Shown here: one piece after another, positions 46,494-59,963 of the stretch
Layout of the letters: the number at the start of each line of letters is the position of its first letter
How positions within the stretch are numbered: position 1 is the first letter of the stretch
Origin: Acinetobacter pittii ANC 4050
GTDB lineage: Bacteria > Pseudomonadota > Gammaproteobacteria > Pseudomonadales > Moraxellaceae
Direction: 5' to 3'
Length of the DNA stretch: 64,000 nucleotides
Assembly: GCF_000399685.1 (NCBI RefSeq)
Contig: NZ_KB976987.1
Span: 3,772,827-3,836,826 of the forward strand
Notes under the pieces: model-generated
Told to the model about the DNA's origin: nothing
What the model saw: only the letters and a program-made list of their open reading frames with translations
The model's database searches: none
Position numbers and translations under genes: made by a program

Positions 46494-48329
46494 ATGGGCG
46501 CGATAACCCCTAAAGAAGATTATTCAAATATTCAAAACCTCACTTTCGATGCAGTTATCGTTGGTGGTGGTGGTTCTGGTATGCGTGCATCTTACCAACT
46601 CGCTCAAGCGGGTTTGAAGGTTGCAGTGCTCACTAAAGTTTTCCCGACACGTTCGCACACAGTAGCCGCTCAAGGTGGTATCGGTGCGTCGTTAGGTAAC
46701 ATGCAAGAAGATAACTGGCATTTCCACTTTTACGATACAGTAAAAGGTTCTGACTGGTTAGGTGACCAAGACGCAATTGAATTTATGTGTCGTGAAGCAC
46801 CAAAAGTTGTGTATGAACTTGAACACATGGGTATGCCTTTTGACCGTAACGCTGATGGTACAATTTACCAACGTCCGTTCGGTGGTCACTCTGCTAACTA
46901 TGGTGATAAACCAGTTCCACGTGCTTGTGCTGCAGCAGACCGTACAGGTCATGCGTTATTGCATACGCTTTATCAAAGCAACGTGAAAATGGGCACTCAG
47001 TTCTTCGTTGAATGGATCGCGCTTGATTTGATCCGTAACGAAGCAGGTGATGTTCTTGGTGTAACAGCGATTGACCAAGAAACTGGTAACATCGCAGTAT
47101 TCCAAGCAAAAGCGACATTATTTGCGACTGGTGGTGCTGGTCGTGTTTACCGTGCATCAACAAATGCTTATATCAATACTGGTGACGGTCTTGGTATGGC
47201 TGCTCGTGCAGGTATTCCATTACAAGATATGGAATTCTGGCAATTCCACCCAACAGGTGTTGCGGGCGCTGGTGTATTGTTGACTGAAGGTTGTCGTGGT
47301 GAAGGTGCGATCCTTCGTAATAAAGACGGCGAACCGTTCATGGAGCGTTATGCACCGACTTTAAAAGACTTGGCTCCACGTGACTTCGTATCACGCTCTA
47401 TGGACCAAGAAATTAAAGAAGGTCGTGGTTGCGGTCCAAAAGGTGATTATATCTTACTTGATATGACTCACTTGGGTGCTGATACAATCATGAAGCGTTT
47501 ACCATCTGTATTTGAGATTGGTAAAAAATTCGCGAACGTTGACATTACTAAAGAACCAATTCCTGTGGTACCAACAATCCATTATCAAATGGGTGGTATT
47601 CCTACGAATATGCATGGTCAAGTGTGCTTACCTGAAGCAGGTACAGACAACTACACTAAACCTGTAAAAGGTTTCTATGCAATTGGTGAATGTTCTTGTG
47701 TATCAGTACATGGTGCAAACCGTTTAGGTACTAACTCACTTCTTGACTTGGTTGTATTTGGTAAAGCTGCTGGTGAGCACATTATCGACTACGTAACTAA
47801 GCATCATGGCGATGAATATGCACCGCTTCCAACAAACGTATTAGAGCAAACATTAGATCGCGTACGTAAGTTGGATGAGTCAACTTCTGGTGAAAATGCT
47901 CAAGAAGTTGCTGATGCAATTCGTGATATCGTTCAAGACCATGCTGGTGTATTCCGTACTCAAGCTTTGCTTGATAAAGGTGTAAAAGAGATCCTTGCTC
48001 TTGAGCCACGTGTACGTAATATTCACTTGAAAGATAAGTCTAAAGTATTTAACACTGCACGTGTTGAAGCGCTTGAAGTTGAAAACTTATATGAAGTTGC
48101 AAAAGCGACATTAATTTCAGCTGCTGCGCGTAAAGAATGTCGTGGTGCGCATACGGTAGTTGATTATGAATTACCAGCTGATCACCCAACTTATTCATAC
48201 GGTCGCCGTGATGATGAGTGGATGAAGCATACTTTATGGTATTCATCAGACAACCGTTTGGAATATAAGCCAGTGCGCTTCAAACCGTTGACTGTTGATG
48301 CAATTCCACCAGCACCACGTACATTCTAA
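46494..48329 (+). CDS. sdhA: Succinate dehydrogenase flavoprotein subunit
   Basis: 611-aa FAD subunit. It has the dinucleotide-binding VIVGGGGSGMRASYQLA, the covalent-FAD His in FPTRSHTVAAQGGIGASLGN, and active-site regions HPTGVAGAGVLLTEGCRGEGA and PTIHYQMGGIPTN. Full length. AGGAAG ribosome-binding site; sdhB follows after 14 nt. Confidence 0.98.
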   Translation: MGAITPKEDYSNIQNLTFDAVIVGGGGSGMRASYQLAQAGLKVAVLTKVFPTRSHTVAAQGGIGASLGNMQEDNWHFHFYDTVKGSDWLGDQDAIEFMCREAPKVVYELEHMGMPFDRNADGTIYQRPFGGHSANYGDKPVPRACAAADRTGHALLHTLYQSNVKMGTQFFVEWIALDLIRNEAGDVLGVTAIDQETGNIAVFQAKATLFATGGAGRVYRASTNAYINTGDGLGMAARAGIPLQDMEFWQFHPTGVAGAGVLLTEGCRGEGAILRNKDGEPFMERYAPTLKDLAPRDFVSRSMDQEIKEGRGCGPKGDYILLDMTHLGADTIMKRLPSVFEIGKKFANVDITKEPIPVVPTIHYQMGGIPTNMHGQVCLPEAGTDNYTKPVKGFYAIGECSCVSVHGANRLGTNSLLDLVVFGKAAGEHIIDYVTKHHGDEYAPLPTNVLEQTLDRVRKLDESTSGENAQEVADAIRDIVQDHAGVFRTQALLDKGVKEILALEPRVRNIHLKDKSKVFNTARVEALEVENLYEVAKATLISAAARKECRGAHTVVDYELPADHPTYSYGRRDDEWMKHTLWYSSDNRLEYKPVRFKPLTVDAIPPAPRTF

Positions 48330-48343
48330 TCGGGAGTATAAAG

Positions 48344-49054
48344 ATGAGTAGAGGTACTCGTACATTCGAAATCTACCGCTATGATCCTGATAAGGATAAA
48401 GCGCCGTACATGCAAACTTTCAAGCTTGAATTGACTGATAAGCACCGTATGTTGCTTGATGCATTACTTGCATTGAAAGTTCAAGACGAAACATTAACAT
48501 TCCGTCGTTCTTGCCGTGAAGGTATTTGTGGTTCGGATGGTGTGAATATTAATGGTAAAAATGGTTTGGCTTGTTTATGGAATTTAAACGACTTACCTGA
48601 AAAAATTGTAATTCGTCCATTACCAGGTTTGCCAGTTATTAAAGATTTGGTTGTTGATATGAACCAATTCTATGATCAATATGACAAAATTCAGCCATTC
48701 TTGATCAATAACCAGCCAGCTCCACCTAAAGAGCGTTTACAGTCTCCTGAAGAGCGTGAACACTTAAATGGTCTGTATGAGTGTATTCTTTGTGCATGTT
48801 GTTCAACTTCATGCCCATCATTCTGGTGGAACCCTGATAAATTCTTGGGTCCTTCAGCATTGTTGAATGCATACCGTTTTATTATCGACTCTCGTGATAC
48901 TGCTACTGCAGACCGTTTGGCTCGTCTTGACGATCCGTTCAGTTTGTTCCGTTGTAAAGGTATTATGAACTGTGTGTCAGTATGTCCTAAAGGTCTAAAC
49001 CCTACAAAAGCAATCGGTCACATCCGTAATATGCTATTAGATCAAGCGGGTTAA
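48344..49054 (+). CDS. sdhB: Succinate dehydrogenase iron-sulfur subunit
   Basis: 236-aa subunit with three clusters: 2Fe-2S ligands in CREGICGSDGVNINGKNGLAC, 4Fe-4S in CILCACCSTSCPSFWWNP, and 3Fe-4S in CKGIMNCVSVCPKGLNP. Last gene of sdhCDAB, with a terminator 19 nt on. Confidence 0.98.
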   Translation: MSRGTRTFEIYRYDPDKDKAPYMQTFKLELTDKHRMLLDALLALKVQDETLTFRRSCREGICGSDGVNINGKNGLACLWNLNDLPEKIVIRPLPGLPVIKDLVVDMNQFYDQYDKIQPFLINNQPAPPKERLQSPEEREHLNGLYECILCACCSTSCPSFWWNPDKFLGPSALLNAYRFIIDSRDTATADRLARLDDPFSLFRCKGIMNCVSVCPKGLNPTKAIGHIRNMLLDQAG

Positions 49055-49072
49055 TTCTGCACAAATGGAAAA

Positions 49073-49102
49073 CGCGCATCCTTGATGTGCGTTTTTTTTT
49101 AA
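49073..49102 (+). terminator. Terminator after sdhB
   Basis: AACGCGCATC-ctt-GATGTGCGTT (one G-T pair) followed by a long T-run. Confidence 0.9.
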
Positions 49103-49623
49103 TTTTATAATGTAAACTTTAGACTTTGGTCGAAAAGAGCGAGGTTTTTATATATTGCACCATATATTAAAAGATAAAATCGTTTATGTATTTCGCCAAT
49201 TTATAGGTGGTATGTGTCAAAAAAATCAATCGTTGTTTAAGAACATGATACGATTTGCCACAAAGTTATAGGTGAAAAAAGCGTATACTAGTAGAATTAA
49301 TTTAAGTAGCACGATCTTAGATCTGTGCTTAATTTTTATGGTTAAAGTCATTTTAGAAAAGTTAATTTTAAAGTTAATTTTTCTAAAAAGATTTGCAAAA
49401 AATTGCTCGGTTTTAATCGAGTATAAGGTGAGTGATGATGCCATTGAGGGCGTTGTGATTCATTAATTACCTATGGAGTTTTCTCTCTAGGTAGTATGAC
49501 GCCCCATGGTCTTAAAGACCTGTTGGGTAAGTAATGCCTTTTTTACCAATTTGGCATTATGCATCATGGGTATGCTTAAAAGGCAGCCTGTAATATTTTT
49601 TGCAATAGGAAATGGGTCCACAA
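49103..49623. other. sdhB-sucA intergenic region
   Basis: About 520 bp with no convincing gene. 49510-49560 can fold (GGTCTT/AGACC; TAATGCC/GGCATTA), so the sucA mRNA leader may be structured. I could not place a clear promoter. Confidence 0.45.
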
Positions 49624-52464
49624 ATGCAAGAAGTTGCTGACGCATTGCGTCTTGACACTGAACTTTCCGCTGATAGTGCAGCGTATATTGAAGAACTTTA
49701 CGAGCAGTACCTGACTTCCCCAACCTCTGTAGCTGAGGACTGGCGCCAATATTTCGATAAATATCCAAAGGGTGACCAACCACACAGCGCTGTGCGTGAG
49801 CAATTCCTATTACTAGGACGTAATGCTAATCGTGTTCAACCTGTTGTACAAAGTACGGTAAGTACTGAGCATGAGCGTCGTCAAATTGGCGTTTTACAAC
49901 TTATTGCTGCTTATCGTAATCGCGGACATCAAAAAGCTAAATTAGATCCATTAGGTCTTGCTAAGCGTGAAGAGATTCCAGATTTAGATCTTTCAGCTCA
50001 CGGTTTAACCAAATCAGATTTAGACACTGTATTCAATACCGGCAATCTTGAAATCGGCAAAAGTGAAGCAACGCTTGCTGAAATGATTGAAGCAATGGAG
50101 GCAATCTATTGTGGTTCAATCGGTGTTGAATACATGCATATCGTGGACACAAAAGAAAAGCGTTGGATTCAACAGCGTCTTGAAAGTGCTCGTGGTAAAT
50201 TCAATTACACAAATGATCAAAAGAAAGGCTTCTTAGAGCGTTTAACTGCTGCAGAAGGTCTTGAAAAATATCTTGGTAATAAATACGTCGGTGCTAAACG
50301 CTTTGGTGTTGAAGGCGGCGAATCTTTTATTCCTATGGTAAACGAGATTATCCAGCGTGCTGGTGCTGTAGGTTGTAAAGAAGTTGTTATTGGTATGCCA
50401 CACCGTGGCCGCTTAAACCTTCTTGTGAATATTATGGGTAAAAACCCTGCGGACTTATTTGGTGAGTTCGAAGGTAAATCAATTCATAAAAAAGGTTCTG
50501 GCGACGTTAAATACCACCAAGGTTTCTCAAGTAATGTAATGACTCCAGGTGGCGAAGTTCACTTGGCATTGGCATTTAACCCATCTCACTTGGAAATTGT
50601 TGGGCCTGTAGTTGAAGGTTCTGTACGTGCGCGTCAAGTACGTCGTAGAGACATTGGCGGTGATGACGTTTTACCAGTGATTGTTCATGGTGATGCGGCA
50701 TTTGCAGGTCAAGGCGTGAACATGGAAACCTTCCAAATGTCACAAACTCGTGGCTATACAGTTGGTGGTACAGTTCATATTATTGTGAACAACCAAGTAG
50801 GTTTCACAACTTCTGATCCTCGTGATGCACGTTCTACAGAATACTGTACAGACGTTGCTAAAATGATTCAGGCACCAATTTTCCATGTAAATGGTGATGA
50901 TCCTGAAGCTGTTATCTTTGCTACTCAATTAGCACATGATTTCCGTCACGAATTCCGTAAAGATGTTGTTATCGATTTGTTCTGTTATCGCCGTCGTGGC
51001 CATAACGAAGCAGATGAGCCATCTGGTACACAACCATTGATGTATCAAGTAATTGCTAAGAAGGCAACTACTCGTACACTTTATGCTGATCAACTTGTTC
51101 AACAAAAAGTAATTGATCGTGCTGAAGCAGACCAAATGGTTGAAGATTATCGTTCTGATTTAGAAGCGGGTAATCATGTAGCAAATGCATTAATTCTTGA
51201 ACCAAATACCAAAATGTTTGTAGATTGGACTCCATATTTGGGTCATGACTACACAGACGATTGGGATACTTCATTTGACTTAAATCGCTTAAAAGAATTA
51301 GGCGAGGGCATGAGCAAACTTCCTGAAGGGTTTGTAATGCAGCGTCAGGTTCAAAAAGTAATTGAAGATCGCGTAAAAATGCAAACTGGTGAAACTCCTT
51401 TAAACTGGGGTGCAGCAGAAACTTTAGCTTATGCAACTTTATTAGATGAAGACTATCTAGTTCGTATTACTGGTGAAGACGTGGGTCGTGGTACCTTCTC
51501 ACACCGTCATGCGAAATTGCATAACCAAGCTGACGGTTCAACTTACATTCCTCTTTGTCATGTTAAAGAGAACCAACCACGTTTTGCAATTTACGATTCT
51601 TTATTGTCTGAAGAAGCTGTTCTTGCTTTCGAATATGGTTATGCAACTACAATTCCTAAGAGCTTAATTATTTGGGAAGCACAATTTGGTGACTTCGTAA
51701 ACTGTGCTCAGGTTGTAATTGACCAGTTCATTGCTTCTGGTGAGACTAAGTGGGAGCGTGTTTGTGGTTTAACAATGTTGTTACCACACGGTTTCGAAGG
51801 TCAAGGTCCAGAACACTCATCAGCTCGTTTAGAACGTTTCTTACAGTTATGTGCTGAAGATAATATGCAAGTGATCACTCCAACGACACCTGCACAGATT
51901 TTCCACGCATTACGTCGTCAAGCTGTACGCCCAATTCGTAAGCCATTGATTGTAATGTCACCAAAATCTTTACTTCGTCATAAACTTGCGACTTCTACTT
52001 TAGAAGAGCTTGCAAATGGTTCATTCCAAACTGTAATTGACGAAATCGATCAAATTAATAAGTCAGATGTAACTCGTCTTGTACTTTGTGGCGGTAAAGT
52101 TTATTACGACTTACTCGAAAAACGTCGTGAACAAAACTTAACTAATGTCGCAATTGTACGTATTGAACAGTTGTATCCATATCCAGAGCAACGTCTTGCA
52201 GAAATCTTGGCTGCATATCCAAACGTGAAAGAACTTGTTTGGGCACAAGAAGAGCCGAAGAACCAAGGCGCATGGTTATTTATTGCACCACGTTTATATG
52301 ACGATATCTTAAAGTCTGGCAAACAAATCCGTATCAGTTTTGCAGGTCGTGAAGCTTCTGCTGCACCAGCTTGTGGCTCACCGTACTTGCATGCAAAACA
52401 ACAAGCTCAGCTAATTAATGATGCATTGGCAATCGAAGCTGAACAATCAGGAGATTCTCAATAA
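49624..52464 (+). CDS. sucA: 2-oxoglutarate dehydrogenase E1 component
   Basis: 946-aa thiamine-diphosphate-dependent E1. The N-terminal segment [12 protein letters not shown] ([23 protein letters not shown]) is typical. [17 protein letters not shown] and [19 protein letters not shown] lie in the ThDP region, and [14 protein letters not shown] [14 protein letters not shown] follows. ATG 49624 has GGG 8 nt upstream; ATG 49612 sits too near AGGA. The stop overlaps sucB by one base. Confidence 0.97.
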   Translation: MQEVADALRLDTELSADSAAYIEELYEQYLTSPTSVAEDWRQYFDKYPKGDQPHSAVREQFLLLGRNANRVQPVVQSTVSTEHERRQIGVLQLIAAYRNRGHQKAKLDPLGLAKREEIPDLDLSAHGLTKSDLDTVFNTGNLEIGKSEATLAEMIEAMEAIYCGSIGVEYMHIVDTKEKRWIQQRLESARGKFNYTNDQKKGFLERLTAAEGLEKYLGNKYVGAKRFGVEGGESFIPMVNEIIQRAGAVGCKEVVIGMPHRGRLNLLVNIMGKNPADLFGEFEGKSIHKKGSGDVKYHQGFSSNVMTPGGEVHLALAFNPSHLEIVGPVVEGSVRARQVRRRDIGGDDVLPVIVHGDAAFAGQGVNMETFQMSQTRGYTVGGTVHIIVNNQVGFTTSDPRDARSTEYCTDVAKMIQAPIFHVNGDDPEAVIFATQLAHDFRHEFRKDVVIDLFCYRRRGHNEADEPSGTQPLMYQVIAKKATTRTLYADQLVQQKVIDRAEADQMVEDYRSDLEAGNHVANALILEPNTKMFVDWTPYLGHDYTDDWDTSFDLNRLKELGEGMSKLPEGFVMQRQVQKVIEDRVKMQTGETPLNWGAAETLAYATLLDEDYLVRITGEDVGRGTFSHRHAKLHNQADGSTYIPLCHVKENQPRFAIYDSLLSEEAVLAFEYGYATTIPKSLIIWEAQFGDFVNCAQVVIDQFIASGETKWERVCGLTMLLPHGFEGQGPEHSSARLERFLQLCAEDNMQVITPTTPAQIFHALRRQAVRPIRKPLIVMSPKSLLRHKLATSTLEELANGSFQTVIDEIDQINKSDVTRLVLCGGKVYYDLLEKRREQNLTNVAIVRIEQLYPYPEQRLAEILAAYPNVKELVWAQEEPKNQGAWLFIAPRLYDDILKSGKQIRISFAGREASAAPACGSPYLHAKQQAQLINDALAIEAEQSGDSQ

Positions 52465-53657
52465 TGGCAACCGAAATTAAAGCACCGGTATTCCCAGAGT
52501 CTGTTGCAGATGGAACCATCGCAACTTGGCATAAAAAGGTGGGTGAACCTGTATCACGTGACGAAGTGATCTGTGATATTGAAACCGACAAAGTTGTTTT
52601 AGAAGTTGTTGCTCCTGCTGATGGTAGCTTAGTTGCGATCATTAAAGATGAAGGCGATACAGTTCTTTCTGACGAAGTGATTGCTCAGTTTGAAGCTGGT
52701 GCTGGTGCAGCAGCGGCTGCTCCTGCAGTAGAGCAAGCGGCTGCTCAGACTCAAGCTGGTGCGGCTCCTGTTGTTGAGCGTACAGAAACTGTATCTGACC
52801 AAGCTCCTGCAGTTCGTAAAGCGTTAACTGAATCTGGTATTGCTGCTGCTGACGTACAAGGTACTGGCCGTGGTGGTCGTATCACTAAAGAAGATGTGGC
52901 AAACCATCAAGCTAAACCAGCTGCTAACGTTACTCCGTTAAGCGTAGCTGTTGGTGAGCGTATCGAAAAACGTGTTCCAATGACTCGTTTACGTAAGCGT
53001 GTAGCTGAGCGTCTTCTAGCTGCTACTCAAGAAACAGCAATGTTAACTACATTCAACGAAGTTAACATGAAGCCAATCATGGAATTACGTAAGCAATATA
53101 AAGATGCGTTTGAAAAACGCCATGGTGCTCGTTTAGGCTTCATGTCATTCTTTGTTAAAGCTGCTACTGAAGCACTTAAACGCTACCCAGCGGTAAATGC
53201 TTCAATTGATGGCGATGATATTGTTTATCACGGTTACTATGACATCGGTGTTGCAGTATCTTCTGATCGTGGTCTTGTTGTTCCAGTATTACGTGATACT
53301 GACCGTATGAGCTATGCAGAAGTTGAAGCAGGTATTGCTGCTTATGCTGGTAAAGCACGTGATGGTAAATTATCTATCGAAGAAATGACTGGTGGTACTT
53401 TCACAATCACTAACGGTGGTACTTTCGGTTCATTACTTTCAACTCCAATTTTGAATCAGCCACAAACTGGTATCTTGGGTATGCACAAAATCCAAGAGCG
53501 TCCTATGGCTGTAAATGGTCAAGTTGAAATCTTGCCAATGATGTATTTAGCGCTTTCTTATGACCACCGTATGATTGATGGTAAAGAAGCTGTAGGTTTC
53601 TTGGTAGCAATCAAAGAATTGTTAGAAGAACCAGCTAAACTCATCCTTGATCTTTAA
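52464..53657 (+). CDS. sucB: Dihydrolipoyl succinyltransferase (E2)
   Basis: 397-aa E2 of the 2-oxoglutarate dehydrogenase complex. It has one lipoyl domain with the target lysine in ETDKVVLEV (about residue 43), an Ala/Pro-rich linker, a peripheral subunit-binding domain ([13 protein letters not shown] to [11 protein letters not shown]), and a catalytic domain ending [17 protein letters not shown]. Lipoylation would use lipB at 37477. ATG overlaps the sucA stop. Confidence 0.97.
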   Translation: MATEIKAPVFPESVADGTIATWHKKVGEPVSRDEVICDIETDKVVLEVVAPADGSLVAIIKDEGDTVLSDEVIAQFEAGAGAAAAAPAVEQAAAQTQAGAAPVVERTETVSDQAPAVRKALTESGIAAADVQGTGRGGRITKEDVANHQAKPAANVTPLSVAVGERIEKRVPMTRLRKRVAERLLAATQETAMLTTFNEVNMKPIMELRKQYKDAFEKRHGARLGFMSFFVKAATEALKRYPAVNASIDGDDIVYHGYYDIGVAVSSDRGLVVPVLRDTDRMSYAEVEAGIAAYAGKARDGKLSIEEMTGGTFTITNGGTFGSLLSTPILNQPQTGILGMHKIQERPMAVNGQVEILPMMYLALSYDHRMIDGKEAVGFLVAIKELLEEPAKLILDL

Positions 53658-53715
53658 TTTCTTCGAATAATATTACCGAGGTAGAGTGATCCTCTATCTC
53701 GGACCATGGAGATAA

Positions 53716-55152
<1,437 letters not shown>

Positions 55153-55156
55153 AATA

Positions 55157-55180
55157 AAGAGCGGTTCTCCGCTCTTTTTC
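55157..55180 (+). terminator. Terminator after lpdA
   Basis: AAAGAGCGG-ttct-CCGCTCTTT with T-run, separating lpdA from sucCD; partial read-through is possible. Confidence 0.85.
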
Positions 55181-55299
55181 ACATTCGATGGTGTGATTAA
55201 AAAAGCATCAAGGTGAAAGACGTAGACAGCAATTTGCATATGCAACATGAGAATGTTGCGCAAATTGAAGACAACAAACAAAGTTAAGTAGGTAACTAA

Positions 55300-56466
55300 A
55301 TGAACTTACATGAGTATCAAGCTAAAGCGTTATTGAAAGAATATGGTATGCCAGTACAAGAAGGTATCTTGGCTACCAATGCAGACGAAGCAGTTGCTGC
55401 ATTTGAACAGCTTGGTGGTAAATTCGCGGTAATGAAAGCGCAAGTTCATGCTGGTGGTCGTGGTAAGGCTGGTGGCGTTAAAGTTGCAAAATCTAAAGAA
55501 GACGTTATCGAATTTGCAAACAATATCATTGGTACTCGTCTTGTAACGTATCAAACAGATGCAAATGGTCAACCAGTAAACAGCATTATTGTTGCTGAAG
55601 ACGTATACCCAGTTGAGCGTGAGCTTTACTTGGGCGCGGTTGTAGACCGTTCTAGCCGTCGTATTACTTTCATGGCTTCTACAGAAGGTGGTGTAGAAAT
55701 CGAGAAAGTTGCAGAAGAAACTCCAGAAAAAATTATCAAAGTTGAAGTTGATCCATTAGTTGGTTTACAACCATTCCAAGCGCGTGAAGTTGCGTTTGCT
55801 TTAGGTTTGAAAGACAAACAAATCGGTCAATTTGTAAAAATCATGACAGCTGCTTACCAAGCATTTGTTGAAAATGATTTTGCATTATTTGAAATTAACC
55901 CACTTTCAGTTCGTGAAAATGGTGAAATTTTATGTGTAGACGCGAAAGTAGGTATCGACTCTAACGCGCTTTACCGTTTACCTAAAGTTGCTGCTTTACG
56001 TGACAAATCTCAAGAGAATGAGCGTGAATTAAAAGCATCTGAATTTGATCTTAACTATGTTGCTTTAGAAGGTAACATTGGTTGTATGGTTAACGGTGCT
56101 GGTCTTGCAATGGCAACTATGGACATCATTAAACTTTATGGTGGTCAGCCTGCAAACTTCCTTGACGTTGGTGGCGGTGCAACTAAAGAGCGCGTAATTG
56201 AAGCGTTCAAAATCATCCTTGCTGATACGTCTGTACAAGGTGTTTTAATCAACATCTTTGGTGGTATCGTACGTTGTGACATGATTGCTGAAGCAATTAT
56301 TGCAGCGGTTCAAGAAGTAAATGTAACTGTTCCAGTTGTTGTTCGTTTAGAAGGTAACAACGCTGAGTTAGGTGCTAAATTACTTGATGAATCTGGTTTG
56401 AAATTAATTTCTGCGAACGGCTTGTCTGATGCCGCAGAAAAAGTTGTAGCTGCAGTTAAAGCGTAA
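55300..56466 (+). CDS. sucC: Succinyl-CoA synthetase beta subunit
   Basis: 388-aa ADP-forming subunit with an N-terminal ATP-grasp fold: [34 protein letters not shown], and the CoA-ligase domain with [16 protein letters not shown] and [10 protein letters not shown]. It is followed by sucD after 14 nt. Confidence 0.97.
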   Translation: MNLHEYQAKALLKEYGMPVQEGILATNADEAVAAFEQLGGKFAVMKAQVHAGGRGKAGGVKVAKSKEDVIEFANNIIGTRLVTYQTDANGQPVNSIIVAEDVYPVERELYLGAVVDRSSRRITFMASTEGGVEIEKVAEETPEKIIKVEVDPLVGLQPFQAREVAFALGLKDKQIGQFVKIMTAAYQAFVENDFALFEINPLSVRENGEILCVDAKVGIDSNALYRLPKVAALRDKSQENERELKASEFDLNYVALEGNIGCMVNGAGLAMATMDIIKLYGGQPANFLDVGGGATKERVIEAFKIILADTSVQGVLINIFGGIVRCDMIAEAIIAAVQEVNVTVPVVVRLEGNNAELGAKLLDESGLKLISANGLSDAAEKVVAAVKA

Positions 56467-56480
56467 GGGGAGTATCAATC

Positions 56481-57371
56481 ATGAGCGTATTAATTAATAA
56501 AGACACTAAAGTATTGGTACAAGGTTTTACTGGTAAAAACGGTACTTTCCACTCTGCACAAGCTTTAGACTACGGTACAAAAGTTGTTGGTGGTGTTACT
56601 CCAGGTAAAGGTGGTACTACTCACCTTGACCTACCAGTATTCAACACAATGAAAGAAGCTGTACGTGAAACAAATGCAGATGCATCTGTAATCTATGTAC
56701 CAGCTCCATTCGTTTTAGACTCAATCGTTGAAGCGGTTGATTCAGGTGTTGGCCTAATCGTTGTGATCACTGAAGGTGTTCCAACAATCGACATGCTTAA
56801 AGCAAAACGTTATTTAGAAACTAACGGTAACGGTACTCGTTTAGTTGGTCCTAACTGCCCAGGCGTGATCACTCCGGGTGAATGTAAGATTGGTATTATG
56901 CCTGGTCATATTCACCAACCAGGTCGTATTGGTATCATCTCACGTTCAGGTACATTGACTTATGAAGCTGTTGCTCAAACAACTAAGCTTGGTTTAGGTC
57001 AGTCTACTTGTATCGGTATCGGTGGTGACCCAATCCCAGGTATGAACCAAATCGAAGCTCTTCAATTGTTCCAAGACGATCCAGATACTGATGCAATCAT
57101 CATGATCGGTGAGATCGGTGGTACAGCGGAAGAAGAAGCTGCTGAATTCATCAAATCTAACGTGACTAAACCTGTAGTAGGTTACATTGCTGGTGTAACT
57201 GCACCTAAAGGTAAACGTATGGGTCACGCTGGTGCGATCATTTCTGGTGGTCAAGGTACTGCTGAAGAGAAATTCGCTGCGTTTGAAAAAGCAGGTATGG
57301 CTTACACTCGTAGCCCAGCTGAGCTTGGTTCAACAATGTTGCAAGTTTTAAAAGAGAAAGGCTTAGCTTAA
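56481..57371 (+). CDS. sucD: Succinyl-CoA synthetase alpha subunit
   Basis: 296-aa subunit with a Rossmann CoA-binding domain ([15 protein letters not shown]) and the phospho-histidine in [18 protein letters not shown] (about residue 247). Forms the hetero-oligomer with SucC. Ends the TCA gene block. Confidence 0.97.
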   Translation: MSVLINKDTKVLVQGFTGKNGTFHSAQALDYGTKVVGGVTPGKGGTTHLDLPVFNTMKEAVRETNADASVIYVPAPFVLDSIVEAVDSGVGLIVVITEGVPTIDMLKAKRYLETNGNGTRLVGPNCPGVITPGECKIGIMPGHIHQPGRIGIISRSGTLTYEAVAQTTKLGLGQSTCIGIGGDPIPGMNQIEALQLFQDDPDTDAIIMIGEIGGTAEEEAAEFIKSNVTKPVVGYIAGVTAPKGKRMGHAGAIISGGQGTAEEKFAAFEKAGMAYTRSPAELGSTMLQVLKEKGLA

Positions 57372-57390
57372 TCGCTTTATCCTGAATCTT

Positions 57391-57427
57391 AAAAAGCACC
57401 GCATCTGAAAATGATGTGGTGCTTTTT
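57391..57427 (+). terminator. Terminator after sucD
   Basis: AAAAAGCACCGCATC/GATGTGGTGCTTTTT stem-loop with T-run. Confidence 0.92.
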
Positions 57428-57493
57428 TATTTATTAAAAATAAATAAGCAAAATTTTATAAGTAAAGTTAAATCAAAAATAAAATATTTAGGC

Positions 57494-57719
57494 AAAAAAA
57501 TACGCAATGATTGGGGTGATCATTGCGTAGAACAACGAATCTGTAAAAACAGTTTCGGTTTAAGGAGAAATGTCGTGAGGCTCATATGATGTGACCTACA
57601 CAGTGAATAATAGATACAGTTAAGATTCTCTTCATTGCTATTAGCGTTAATAAGTGTTACTTCACGTTAATAGGGTAAAAGCATGTGAATAGTCGTCAAT
57701 ACGTTAGTAATTCTAAAAA
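57494..57719 (-). ncRNA. aar: Candidate Aar small RNA
   Basis: 413 bp separate the convergent sucD and trpS. An intrinsic terminator on the minus strand (57501-57529) is preceded by about 200 bp with no ORF longer than 20 codons, between it and the trpS terminator. A minus-strand TATAAT (57731-57726) could start it near 57719. I recall that the Hfq-dependent sRNA Aar of A. baylyi is encoded between trpS and sucD, so position supports the same gene. Strand and ends are my inference; the -35 is weak. Confidence 0.55.
57501..57529 (-). terminator. Terminator of the candidate sRNA
   Basis: Perfect 11-bp stem TACGCAATGAT/ATCATTGCGTA with 7-nt loop, followed by T7 on the minus strand. Confidence 0.85.
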
Positions 57720-57750
57720 ATGAATATTATAAAAATTAAACAAATACAAA

Positions 57751-57770
57751 AAAAGCCCCGTAGGGCTTTT
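57751..57770 (-). terminator. Terminator of trpS
   Basis: AAAAGCCC-cgta-GGGCTTTT followed by T-run on the minus strand. Confidence 0.88.
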
Positions 57771-57784
57771 AGTTTCAAAGAGAA

Positions 57785-58798
57785 TTAAAATCTAAATAAA
57801 CCTAAACCATCTTTAACTTCGTCTAAAGTCTGCTGAGTAATAAGTCGACACTTATCTGTACCTTGGCGTAAAACATCCATAATGTAGTCAGGATCTTTAG
57901 CAAGTTCTTCGCGACGTTCACGAATAGGCGTAATTAACTCTTTTAACACACCTTCAAGACGTTTTTTAACTGTACCATCACCAAGACCACCACGACGATA
58001 GTGAGCTTTTAACTCTTCAACTTCTTCTTTATTTGGATCAAATGCATCTAAATAGGTAAATACAATATTGCCTTCAACTTGACCTGGATCTTCGATACGA
58101 AGGTGGTTTGGGTCTGTATACATCGCATTTACAGCTTTCTTGATGTCTTTATCAGAAGCATTTAAAACGATGGTATTGCCTAATGATTTAGACATTTTCG
58201 CTTTACCATCAAAGCCAGGTAAACGTGCCATGTTAGAAAGCAAAGCTTTACATTCAGGCAAAAGATCTTGACCAATTTGACGGTTTACACGGCGTACCAC
58301 TTCGTTCGTTTGTTCAATCATTGGAATCTGATCTTCACCTACCGGAACGACAGTCGCTTTGAAAGCAGTAATGTCAGCCGCTTGTGCAACAGGGTAGCAG
58401 AGGAAACCGGCTGGAATATCACGCTCGAAACCACGCATTTGAATTTCAGACTTAATGGTTGGGTTACGTTCTAAACGTGCAACAGTTACGAAGTTAAGAT
58501 AGAGCATGGTGAGCTCATTCAGTGCTGGCAAGCAAGATTGAACACAAATGGTAGTTTTTGTTGGATCAATGCCGACAGCTAGATAATCTAGAGCTACTTC
58601 CAAAATATTGCGACGGACTTTATCTGGGTTATCTGCATTGTCTGTTAATGCTTGTGCATCTGCTAATAAGAGATGTTGATGATGGCTATCCTGTAAACCT
58701 ACACGAGAACGCAAAGAACCGACAAAATGCCCAAGATGAAGTTGTCCGGTTGGGCGGTCGCCTGTCAAAATAATTGGACGCTGATCAACATTACTCAT
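57785..58798 (-). CDS. trpS: Tryptophanyl-tRNA synthetase
   Basis: 337-aa class I synthetase charging tRNA-Trp. Seen: the HIGH-like motif DRPTGQLHLGHFVGSL near the N-terminus, and KMSKSLGN as the KMSKS loop. The C-terminal helical domain is complete. It converges on sucD. Confidence 0.96.
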   Translation of the reverse strand: MSNVDQRPIILTGDRPTGQLHLGHFVGSLRSRVGLQDSHHQHLLLADAQALTDNADNPDKVRRNILEVALDYLAVGIDPTKTTICVQSCLPALNELTMLYLNFVTVARLERNPTIKSEIQMRGFERDIPAGFLCYPVAQAADITAFKATVVPVGEDQIPMIEQTNEVVRRVNRQIGQDLLPECKALLSNMARLPGFDGKAKMSKSLGNTIVLNASDKDIKKAVNAMYTDPNHLRIEDPGQVEGNIVFTYLDAFDPNKEEVEELKAHYRRGGLGDGTVKKRLEGVLKELITPIRERREELAKDPDYIMDVLRQGTDKCRLITQQTLDEVKDGLGLFRF

Positions 58799-59006
58799 TA
58801 TTTATTCCACTGTCTTATTGGCTTAATCAGGGGGTAGTAAGCCCTGCAATATAAAAGATTGGCATTATTGTACGGGAAATAAAAAAAATTCGTCAGCGAT
58901 TGGATAAACTTTTCTTAAAATAATATTGTGAATTTATTCAGTAAAATTACAGAAATTCAAAAAAATCATCTTACAATAGCTTAATAAATACAAACTTGGA
59001 TAAGAA

Positions 59007-59936
59007 ATGGCAAGTGGCTTACTTTTATTACTAGATGATATTGCAACAATTTTAGATGATGTTGCTTTAATGAGTAAAATGGCAGCGAAGAAAACTGCCG
59101 GAGTTTTAGGTGATGATTTAGCCCTGAACGCCCAGCAAGTAACAGGTGTTCGTGCAGATCGTGAGCTTCCTATTGTTTGGAAAGTCGCTAAAGGCTCATT
59201 TGTTAATAAGCTCATTTTGGTTCCTTTAGCTTTATTAATTAGCGTGATTGCGCCTTGGCTCATTAACCCTTTATTAATGCTCGGAGGTTTATTTTTATGT
59301 TATGAGGGAGTCGAGAAAGTTCTCCATACCATTATGCATAAAAAAGCTTCTACACAAGAAGAAGCAAAAGCAGAGCTTGATAGTGAAGAATTAGATTTAG
59401 CAAATTTTGAGAAAGAAAAAATAAAAGGAGCAGTAAGGACAGACTTTATTTTATCAGCTGAAATCGTCGTTATTTCTTTAGGTACTGTGGCTACAGCTAC
59501 TTTAATGACTAAGGTAAGTGTTCTCAGCATTATTGCCGTTGTCATGACAATCGGTGTGTATGGTCTGGTTGGCATGATTGTTAAAATTGATGACTTAGGA
59601 TTATATTTAACTAAGCAAACTGCTTCATTTAAACAAACTATAGGTCGAGGTCTATTGGCTTTTGCTCCTATTTTGATGAAATTACTTTCAATCGTGGGCA
59701 CTATTGCAATGTTTTTAGTGGGTGGCGGGATTATTAATCATACAATTCCGTTACTTCATCATTTAACTGAAGACACAGTAGATCACGTAGAAACAATACC
59801 AGCGGTAGGTAATATCATTGGTGCTTTAACACCGACACTGATTAACTTTGGAATAGGACTAGTTGCGGGTGCAATTGTTTTATTAATTGTAAGCTTAATA
59901 CAAAAAATGTGGCCTAAAAAAGCATCGGGTTCATGA
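59007..59936 (+). CDS. DUF808 (YedI-family) membrane protein
   Basis: 309-aa integral membrane protein starting [41 protein letters not shown], the DUF808 signature. About six or more hydrophobic segments and an acidic linker (about 115-140) are visible. Function unknown. The next gene starts 27 nt later on the same strand. Confidence 0.9.
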   Translation: MASGLLLLLDDIATILDDVALMSKMAAKKTAGVLGDDLALNAQQVTGVRADRELPIVWKVAKGSFVNKLILVPLALLISVIAPWLINPLLMLGGLFLCYEGVEKVLHTIMHKKASTQEEAKAELDSEELDLANFEKEKIKGAVRTDFILSAEIVVISLGTVATATLMTKVSVLSIIAVVMTIGVYGLVGMIVKIDDLGLYLTKQTASFKQTIGRGLLAFAPILMKLLSIVGTIAMFLVGGGIINHTIPLLHHLTEDTVDHVETIPAVGNIIGALTPTLINFGIGLVAGAIVLLIVSLIQKMWPKKASGS

Positions 59937-59963
59937 TGCCATTCTAAAAAGAAGAGGGAAATT

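Noticed and set aside
46758..47163. Antisense ORFs within sdhA
   Set aside because: Shadow frames of a strongly coding gene; His-rich translations come from complementary codons.
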